64,000 bases of DNA. Source: Paracoccus marcusii (GTDB lineage Bacteria > Pseudomonadota > Alphaproteobacteria > Rhodobacterales > Rhodobacteraceae). The stretch is from assembly GCF_028621715.1 (NCBI RefSeq), contig NZ_CP117466.1, positions 1,498,501 to 1,562,500 on the forward strand, read 5' to 3'. The translations under genes and the position numbers were made by a program. The first letter of the stretch is position 1. The number at the start of each line of letters is the position of its first letter. Positions 58,964 through 64,000 of the stretch are shown piece after piece. The notes beneath the pieces were generated by a model. It was not told the origin of the DNA. It was given only the letters and a program-made list of their open reading frames with translations, and made no database searches.

Positions 58964-59182
58964 ATGAACGCCAACCAGCTGATCAGCATGTTCACCCGCC
59001 TTGTCGCGCGCCGTGCGATGACCTGGGGCATCAATAAGGGGCTGGGCACCCTGTCGCGTGGCAAGACCGGGTCCGGCAAGACGGGCTTCGGCAAGTCGGG
59101 GTTGGGCAAGCGCCGCAGCGATGCGCAGATGCAGGACCTGGCGCGCAAGATGCGGACCCTGTCGCGGCTGACGCGTCGCTGA
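58964..59182 (+). CDS. Small Gly/Lys-repeat protein of unknown function
   Basis: The 72-residue, very basic protein has an N-terminal amphipathic helix (NQLISMFTRLVARRAMTW), a repeat stretch of GK-T/S-G units (residues 33-50) and a basic C-terminal helix (MQDLARKMRTLSRLTRR). The initiator lies three bases after scpB with GATGAGTAAGCG upstream, so it is probably translated from the same transcript. Codon use looks like its neighbours. I do not recognise a family beyond similar small proteins in Rhodobacteraceae. Confidence 0.65.
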   Translation: MNANQLISMFTRLVARRAMTWGINKGLGTLSRGKTGSGKTGFGKSGLGKRRSDAQMQDLARKMRTLSRLTRR

Positions 59183-59220
59183 GGCTGGGCTTTCCCCGCG
59201 ACGCGCGCTAGGGCTGCGCG

Positions 59221-60339
59221 ATGGACAACACCCCTTTCGAGATCTTTCTGGTGGCCACCCCCGGCCTCGAGGCGCCGCTGGCGGCCGAGGCAAAGGCCCT
59301 TGGCTGGACCGGCGTGATCCAGCCAGGCGGCGTCGCCATCACGGGCGGCTGGACCGATGTCTGGCGCGCGAACCTGATGCTGCGAGGGGCCACGCGCGTG
59401 CTGGCCCGCATCGGCGGGTTCCGCGCCATGCACCTGGCCCAGCTGGACAAGCGCGCCCGAAAGTTCCCTTGGGCGGACCTGCTGCCCCGCGACCTGCCCG
59501 TGCGGGTCGAGAGCATCTGCCGCGCCTCCCGGATCTATCATGCCGGCGCTGCGACTCAGCGCATCGAACGCGCCATCACCGAACAACTGGGCGCCCCCTT
59601 GGCCACGCCGGAGGATCGCGGCCCGTCGATCACCGTCAAGGCGCGGATCGAGGACGACCTGGTGACCTTCAGCCTGGATACGACCGGCGAATCGCTGCAC
59701 AAGCGCGGCCATAAGGAGGCCGTCGCCAAGGCCCCCATGCGCGAGACCATGGCCGCGATGTTTCTGGCGAAGATGGGCTTTGACGGCAGCCAGCCGGTGC
59801 TGGACCCGATGTGCGGATCAGGCACATTCGTGCTGGAGGCTGCCGAGATCGCCCTGGGCCTGCTGCCCGGCCGCAGCCGCGGCTTCGCGTTCCAGCGATT
59901 TGCGAATTACGACGCAGCTGCATTCGCCACGATGAACGCTGCGCCCGCGCCGCGCGACCTGTCCCTCCGGTTCCTGGGTTTCGACCGTGATCCCGGCGCG
60001 ATCCGCATGAGCGAGGCGAATGCCGCCCGTGCGGGCGTGTCCGCGGTGACGCGGTTCCAGGCCGGGCAGGTGACCGACCTGCAGCGCCCCGACGGCCCGC
60101 CGGGCATCGTGATCGTGAACCCGCCCTATGGCACCCGGATCGGCAACAAGGGTCCGCTGTTCGGCCTGCACGGCCAGATGGGCACGGTGTTCCGCGATCG
60201 GTTCCAGGGGTGGCGCATCGGCATGGTCACGTCCGAGGCCGGACTGGCCAAGGCTACGGCCCTGCCGTGGAAGGCACCGGGTCCTATCGTGGCCCATGGC
60301 GGGCTGAAGGTCCGCCTGTGGCAGACCGGGCCGCTTTAG
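59221..60339 (+). CDS. THUMP-domain class I SAM-dependent RNA methyltransferase
   Basis: The 372-residue protein has an N-terminal ferredoxin-like/THUMP RNA-binding region (about 1-160) and a Rossmann methyltransferase domain with LDPMCGSGTFVLEA (SAM motif I) and NPPYGTRIG (catalytic motif IV). This is the RlmL/TrmN-like group that methylates exocyclic amines of guanine in RNA, but the exact target (23S rRNA or tRNA) is not visible. Its TAG stop overlaps the TAA stop of the convergent dCTP deaminase. Confidence 0.9.
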   Translation: MDNTPFEIFLVATPGLEAPLAAEAKALGWTGVIQPGGVAITGGWTDVWRANLMLRGATRVLARIGGFRAMHLAQLDKRARKFPWADLLPRDLPVRVESICRASRIYHAGAATQRIERAITEQLGAPLATPEDRGPSITVKARIEDDLVTFSLDTTGESLHKRGHKEAVAKAPMRETMAAMFLAKMGFDGSQPVLDPMCGSGTFVLEAAEIALGLLPGRSRGFAFQRFANYDAAAFATMNAAPAPRDLSLRFLGFDRDPGAIRMSEANAARAGVSAVTRFQAGQVTDLQRPDGPPGIVIVNPPYGTRIGNKGPLFGLHGQMGTVFRDRFQGWRIGMVTSEAGLAKATALPWKAPGPIVAHGGLKVRLWQTGPL

Positions 60340-61406
60340 CGAAACTGCTTGGCCAGCTTCAGGCCCTGACCCTGATAGTTCGACCGGATCCCCTCGCCGT
60401 AAAGGCGCTGCGGGCGGGCACCCATGCGCTCATAGACCAGGCGGCCGACGGTCTGGCCGTGTTCCAGCACGAAGGGCGCCTCGTGGCAGCGTACCTCAAG
60501 GACGCCGCGTGCCCCGTGCCCCTCATCCCCGATGCCGAAGCCGGGATCGAAGAAGCCCGCGTAATGGACCCGGAATTCCCCCACCATCGCCAGATAGGGC
60601 GCCATCTCGGCCGCGTAGTCGGCAGGGATTGCTACCGATTCGCGGCTGACCAGGATATAGAAGGCGCCGGGGTCCAGGATCAGGCGGCCCTCGGTCGTGC
60701 GCAGCTCATCCCAGAACTCGGCCACGGGATAGGCGCCGATGCGGTCCAGATCGATCACCCCGCTATGCGGCCGGGCGCGATAGCCGACCAGATCGCCCTG
60801 CGCAGGACGCAGATCGACCGAGAAGCCCAAACCGTGATCGATCAGCACCGGCGCACCGCCCACCAGCGGTTGATCCGCATGCAGCGCGGTCAGATCGGCG
60901 TCCGACAGGACGGCCTGACCCCGGCGCAGGCGCAGCTGGTTCAGGCGCATGCCAGGCCGCACCAGCACCGAAAAGCTGCGCGGGCAGATCTCGGCGTAAA
61001 GCGGTCCGTCGTAACCCTCGGGCAGGCGGTCGAATTCGGTGCCGTCATCGGTCACCAGCCGCGTCAGCAGGTCCAGCCGCCCGGTCGATGACTTGGCGTT
61101 GGCGACCGCCGACATGCCCGCAGGCAGGGCGATCCGCTCCTGCAGCGGGATCAGGTAGACGCAGCCGCGTTCCAGCACGGCGCCGTCGGACAGGTCCATC
61201 TGGTGCATCTGGAAATCGGCCAGCCGGTCCGCGATGCGCCGCCCGCGCCCGGCCAGAAAGCTGGCACGCAGGCGATAGGCGGTGCGGCCAAGCCGCAGGT
61301 CAAGGCTGGCGGGCTGGATCTGTTCGGACGTGACGGGGGCGTCGGCGCGGATGACGCCTTGGTCGATCAGATCGCGGATATCGCTGTCGGGCAGAACGCC
61401 ATTCAT
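60336..61406 (-). CDS. 2'-deoxycytidine 5'-triphosphate deaminase, double-domain type
   Basis: This enzyme deaminates dCTP to dUTP, feeding dTMP synthesis. The 356-residue protein is about twice the length of Dcd. It shows two dUTPase/Dcd-like halves: ASLDLRLGRTAYRLR and NAKSSTGRLDLLTRL in the first, and DPGAFYILVSRESVAIPADYAAEMAPYL and HYAGFFDPGFG in the second. The family is common in Rhodobacteraceae. Its stop shares bases with that of the convergent methyltransferase. Confidence 0.88.
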   Translation of the reverse strand: MNGVLPDSDIRDLIDQGVIRADAPVTSEQIQPASLDLRLGRTAYRLRASFLAGRGRRIADRLADFQMHQMDLSDGAVLERGCVYLIPLQERIALPAGMSAVANAKSSTGRLDLLTRLVTDDGTEFDRLPEGYDGPLYAEICPRSFSVLVRPGMRLNQLRLRRGQAVLSDADLTALHADQPLVGGAPVLIDHGLGFSVDLRPAQGDLVGYRARPHSGVIDLDRIGAYPVAEFWDELRTTEGRLILDPGAFYILVSRESVAIPADYAAEMAPYLAMVGEFRVHYAGFFDPGFGIGDEGHGARGVLEVRCHEAPFVLEHGQTVGRLVYERMGARPQRLYGEGIRSNYQGQGLKLAKQFR

Positions 61407-61440
61407 GTCGCAAGCCCCTGATGCGGGTGGGGGATAAGGG

Positions 61441-61473
61441 AAACGCCCACCCTTGGAAAAGGATGGGCGTTTT
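61441..61473 (-). terminator. Terminator of tRNA-Pro
   Basis: Arms 61441-61454 and 61459-61472 form a 14-bp stem with one mismatch and a 4-base loop, closed by AAA/TTT pairs. On the minus strand it ends in GTTTCCC, just downstream of the tRNA. Confidence 0.75.
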
Positions 61474-61478
61474 CGGAA

Positions 61479-61556
61479 TGGTCGGGCCGGAGAGATTCGA
61501 ACTCTCGGCCTTCCGCCCCCCAGACGGACGCGCTAACCAGGCTGCGCCACGGCCCG
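61479..61556 (-). tRNA. tRNA-Pro (anticodon GGG)
   Basis: The minus-strand sequence folds as a cloverleaf. The acceptor is CGGGCCG/CGGCCCG, the D arm is GCGC-AGCCTGGTTA-GCGC, the anticodon stem is TCCGT/GCGGA with loop CTGGGGG (anticodon GGG, reading CCC/CCU), and the T arm is GAGAG-TTCGAAT-CTCTC. The discriminator A and a CCA end are encoded (61479-61481). It lies between the MerR gene and a strong terminator. Confidence 0.96.
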
Positions 61557-61564
61557 ACGCGCAT

Positions 61565-61594
61565 GCTATAAAGCGATCCGGCAGGCCAGCACAA
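61565..61594 (-). promoter_or_regulatory. Predicted promoter of tRNA-Pro
   Basis: On the minus strand TTGTGC and TATAGC are separated by 18 bases, with the -10 element nine bases before the mature tRNA 5' end. This is a prediction by eye. Confidence 0.5.
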
Positions 61595-61635
61595 GGGCCT
61601 GGGCGCGGAAAACTTTGACAAATCGCACGCGGGGA

Positions 61636-62115
61636 TCAGGACAGGCTCAACATGGCCTGCGCCAGCCGGATGACAGCAGGCTTGGCCCGCGGCCAGCGGC
61701 GATCGGCGGGTGAAATCTGCTGCAGATGACGCGCCATATCGCTGAGGCGTGCCAGCCAGACCGGCGGTTGCGACGGAGGGCTGACAGGGGCGATGCGCGC
61801 GGGTGCGGGGGCAGGGGGCGCCGTCTCCGACTGCGGGGAAAGCTGCTGTGCGCCCCGCCTGCGGACTGATTGTCCGCGGTCCGTGGCGATCTGGCGAATC
61901 GCTCCACGAATCGTCAGCCCGTCGTCGCGCAGCAGGGCACAGATGCCCGCTGCCATCTCGACATCGGCGGGGCGATAGTAGCGTCTGCCGTCGGGGCGCT
62001 TCATCGGCTTCAGCGCCGAGAATTGCGTCTCCCAATAGCGCAGGACATGCGGCGCGACGCCGATCAGGGCCGCCACCTCTCCGATCGACCGGAATGCCTC
62101 TGCGCCTTTCGCCAT
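61636..62115 (-). CDS. MerR family transcriptional regulator
   Basis: The 159-residue protein has an N-terminal winged helix-turn-helix (about 8-75) with FRSIGEVAALIGVAPHVLRYWETQF and GRRYYRPADVEMAAGI. A Pro/Ala-rich linker and a short C-terminal helix follow. It lacks cysteines typical of metal sensors. It is 15 bases downstream of ihfA, an order conserved in this family, and its regulon is unknown. Confidence 0.9.
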   Translation of the reverse strand: MAKGAEAFRSIGEVAALIGVAPHVLRYWETQFSALKPMKRPDGRRYYRPADVEMAAGICALLRDDGLTIRGAIRQIATDRGQSVRRRGAQQLSPQSETAPPAPAPARIAPVSPPSQPPVWLARLSDMARHLQQISPADRRWPRAKPAVIRLAQAMLSLS

Positions 62116-62130
62116 GGGGTCGGGCCGGGG

Positions 62131-62433
62131 CTATCGCTTGTTTCCGGCTGCCACGCGATCCTTCATCAGGTGCGAAGGCCGGAAGGACAGCACGCGGCGG
62201 GGCGTGATGGGCACCTCTTCGCCGGTCTTGGGATTGCGGCCGATCCGCTCGTTCTTGTCGCGCACCGAAAAGGTGCCGAAGGACGAGATCTTGACCTGCT
62301 CTCCCTGCACCAGCGCGTCCGAGATGTGGTCCAGCACGCTTTCGACCAGCTGTGCCGATTCGTGACGGGACAGGCCGACGTCACGGAATACCGCTTCGGC
62401 CAAGTCCATCCGGGTCAAGGTCTTGTCGCCCAT
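62131..62433 (-). CDS. ihfA: Integration host factor alpha subunit
   Basis: IhfA with IhfB bends DNA at specific sites in replication, transcription and recombination. The 100-residue protein has the HU/IHF fold: [43 protein letters not shown] (the DNA-bending beta arm with GRNPKTG), and [14 protein letters not shown]. The start is the conserved MGDKTLTR. It is followed by the MerR gene. Confidence 0.96.
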   Translation of the reverse strand: MGDKTLTRMDLAEAVFRDVGLSRHESAQLVESVLDHISDALVQGEQVKISSFGTFSVRDKNERIGRNPKTGEEVPITPRRVLSFRPSHLMKDRVAAGNKR

Positions 62434-62618
62434 GATTGATCCTCTTGAATGCGGGAAGGATGGTTCGAATTCCCATGGCTGTCAACGAGGCCCGCGGGGA
62501 AATCGTTCCCCGCCCGATACTTGTCATGCGCCGGCGCGCCCTTGGACAGGGCATGGCGATTGATTCCGGCGCGATGCTTCCCATCTGTTGAGGACGCAGG
62601 ATAGCGATGGAGGACAGG

Positions 62619-62894
62619 ATGGCAGGCGGATGGGCCCGCGACGACGCGGTGAACGACCAGATCGATGTCAGCACGGCCGAGGCGATCGCCCGCGCCCGGC
62701 TGGCCGCGTCGCGCCGTCAGGCCGGCGACAGCGCACGGATCTGCGCGGAATGCGATGAACCGATCCCCGAGGCACGCCGCGCTGCGCAGCCCGGGGTACA
62801 GCTGTGCGTGGCCTGTCAGTCGGGCCATGATCGCGCAAAACGGCCCGCGGGCGGGATGAACCGCCGCGCCAGCAAGGATGCGTTGTTGAAATAG
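62619..62894 (+). CDS. DksA/TraR C4-type zinc finger protein
   Basis: The 91-residue protein resembles the short DksA/TraR group that binds the RNA polymerase secondary channel. The C-terminal zinc finger has Cys42-x2-Cys45 and Cys63-x2-Cys66 (CAECDEPIPEARR and CVACQ). The N-terminal helix is short, so it cannot form the full DksA coiled coil. The ATG at 62619 has GGAGGACAGG upstream; an in-frame ATG at 62607 is also possible. It converges with fabH, with a one-base gap. Confidence 0.85.
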   Translation: MAGGWARDDAVNDQIDVSTAEAIARARLAASRRQAGDSARICAECDEPIPEARRAAQPGVQLCVACQSGHDRAKRPAGGMNRRASKDALLK

Positions 62895-62895
62895 C

Positions 62896-63870
62896 CTACC
62901 AGCGCAGGACGACCGCGCCCCAGCTGAGACCGCCGCCGATCGCCTCGGTCACCAGAACCTGGCCTGGCGCGAATCGTCCCTGGCCGTCGGCGACGGACAG
63001 GGCCAGCGGGATCGACGCGGCCGACGTGTTGCCGTGATCGGCCACGGTCAGCACAACCTTGTCCAGCGGCAGCTGCATCTTCTGTGCGGTGGCGGTGATG
63101 ATGCGCATGTTCGCCTGATGCGGGACCAGCCAGTCCACGTCGGCAGGCGTCAGCCCGGCACGGTCCAGTGCGGTATGCGCCGTCTTGGCCAGCTTTTCGA
63201 CCGCGTGGCGGAAGACCAGGTTGCCCTGCATCCGCAGCTGGCCTGCCGTTCCGGTGGATGACACGCCACCATCGACATACAGAAGCTCGCGATAGGTGCC
63301 GTCGCTGTTCAGGTCGCTGGCCAGGATGCCCCGGTCATCGCTGGTGCCCGCACCGTCCTCAGCCTGCAGGACGACCGCGCCAGCGCCGTCGCCGAACAGC
63401 ACGCAGGTGCCGCGGTCGGTCCAGTCCATGATCCGGGAAAACGTCTCGGCGCCGATTACCAGGATGCGGTCGGCCTGGCCCGCGCGAATCATCGCATCCG
63501 CATTGGCCAGCGCAAAGACGAAGCCCGCGCAGACGGCCTGCACGTCATAGGCAAAGCCGCGCTTCATCCCCAGACCGGCCTGGACCATGGTCGCGACGGC
63601 CGGAAACGTGAAGTCGGGGGTCGAGGTCGCCAGCACGACACCGTCGATGTCGTCTGCGGTCATGCCTGCGCGGTCCAGCGCGGCCTTGGCGGCGCGGATG
63701 GCCAGGTCGCTGGTGGTCTGGCCCTCGGCCGCGAAGTGGCGACGCTCGATCCCGGTGCGAGAGCGGATCCATTCGTCGGTGGTGTCCAGCTTGTCCTCGA
63801 ACCAGCTATTCTCGACGATGCGTTCAGGCAGATAATGCCCGGTGCCGCAGATGACCGAACGACGCGTCAC
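62896..63870 (-). CDS. fabH: Beta-ketoacyl-ACP synthase III (GTG start)
   Basis: FabH condenses acetyl-CoA with malonyl-ACP to begin fatty acid synthesis. The 324-residue protein has the catalytic Cys114 (QAVCAGF), His251 (VPHQANM) and Asn281 (DHGNTSAAS). It starts at a GTG that overlaps the plsX stop (GTGA), so translation is coupled. It precedes ihfA on the strand, separated by the divergent zinc finger gene. Confidence 0.97.
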   Translation of the reverse strand: MTRRSVICGTGHYLPERIVENSWFEDKLDTTDEWIRSRTGIERRHFAAEGQTTSDLAIRAAKAALDRAGMTADDIDGVVLATSTPDFTFPAVATMVQAGLGMKRGFAYDVQAVCAGFVFALANADAMIRAGQADRILVIGAETFSRIMDWTDRGTCVLFGDGAGAVVLQAEDGAGTSDDRGILASDLNSDGTYRELLYVDGGVSSTGTAGQLRMQGNLVFRHAVEKLAKTAHTALDRAGLTPADVDWLVPHQANMRIITATAQKMQLPLDKVVLTVADHGNTSAASIPLALSVADGQGRFAPGQVLVTEAIGGGLSWGAVVLRW

Positions 63871-64000
63871 GACGATGCTCCTGTATCGGTGGCGCTGGCG
63901 GATGCCGCGGCACCTTGGGCCACACGGGCGGCCAGGCGGTCCTGGAAGCCCGACTTGGCCAGGGTGAAGGCCAGCTTGATGGCCGCGGACACGCCGGTCG
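63867..64000 (-). CDS. plsX: Phosphate acyltransferase PlsX (C-terminal end only)
   Basis: Only the last 44 codons lie in the window. The translated end, GVSAAIKLAFTLAKSGFQDRL, followed by a short Ala/Ser-rich tail, matches the C terminus of PlsX, which makes acyl-phosphate for phospholipid synthesis. The identification depends on that helix and on the plsX-fabH-ihfA order. The rest of the gene runs past 64000. Confidence 0.75.
   Translation of the reverse strand, partial: TGVSAAIKLAFTLAKSGFQDRLAARVAQGAAASASATDTGASS

Noticed and set aside
58964..59182. A Walker A-like string in the small GK-repeat protein
   Set aside because: GKTGSGKT fits the loose pattern by chance of the repeat. The protein is only 72 residues with no Walker B or nucleotide-binding fold.

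Overview
The window is high-GC (about two thirds G+C), densely coded alphaproteobacterial chromosome. The gene set and order point to Rhodobacteraceae, most likely Paracoccus or a close relative: lptF/lptG beside pepA and holC, plsX-fabH-ihfA-MerR-tRNA-Pro, argS-SPOR-nagZ-scpA-scpB, an FnrL-type regulator with the ETVSR recognition helix, and an OlsB-type ornithine lipid acyltransferase. I see no phage, insertion sequence, CRISPR array, plasmid gene or rRNA. The genus is inference from gene content; no marker gene was compared.

Layout. 1-4503: lipopolysaccharide export permeases lptG (cut by the window edge) and lptF, then divergent pepA and holC. 4589-16161: a 13-gene leftward urea block, ureD-A-J-B-C-E-F-G followed by urtA-B-C-D-E, joining nickel urease, its accessory proteins, a HupE/UreJ nickel permease and the ABC urea importer. 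16287-18249: olsB and an AI-2E family permease. 18403-21067: ndk, fabD, fabG, acpP. 21153-23715: a divergent sulfotransferase / branching-type glycosyltransferase pair. 23728-29351: HIT protein, orphan ABC ATPase, two small zinc proteins, polA, fnrL. 29397-31204: a preQ1-I-like riboswitch leading queC-queD-queE. 31284-37272: universal stress protein with an FNR box, miaB, TfoX C-terminal protein, secreted hydrolase, aminotransferase, DUF2798 protein. 37380-43140: comEC, gltX, gltA, a short-chain dehydrogenase. 43196-49593: aminopeptidase P, UPF0173 hydrolase, recJ, glpX, bolA, J-domain protein. 49613-53265: lnt and a DEAD-box helicase with a long basic repeat tail. 53536-58960: argS, SPOR protein, nagZ, scpA, scpB. 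58964-64000: a small Gly/Lys-rich protein, THUMP methyltransferase, dCTP deaminase, tRNA-Pro(GGG), MerR regulator, ihfA, a DksA-type zinc finger protein, fabH and the end of plsX.

How the parts work together. The urea block imports urea, loads nickel into urease and releases ammonia and CO2. queCDE makes the 7-deazaguanine precursor of queuosine and appears to be controlled by preQ1 at the ribosome binding site of queC. FnrL, encoded here, is the likely activator of the universal stress gene, because a perfect FNR palindrome sits about 41.5 bases upstream of that gene's inferred start point. Fatty acid genes occur twice, at fabD-fabG-acpP and at plsX-fabH.

The points I find most interesting are the 36-base preQ1-I riboswitch, the FNR box geometry, the sulfotransferase/glycosyltransferase pair, two small families of repeated intergenic sequence, and the repeat tail on the RNA helicase. 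I did not find a clear candidate for a wholly new multi-gene system; the sulfotransferase/glycosyltransferase pair comes closest.
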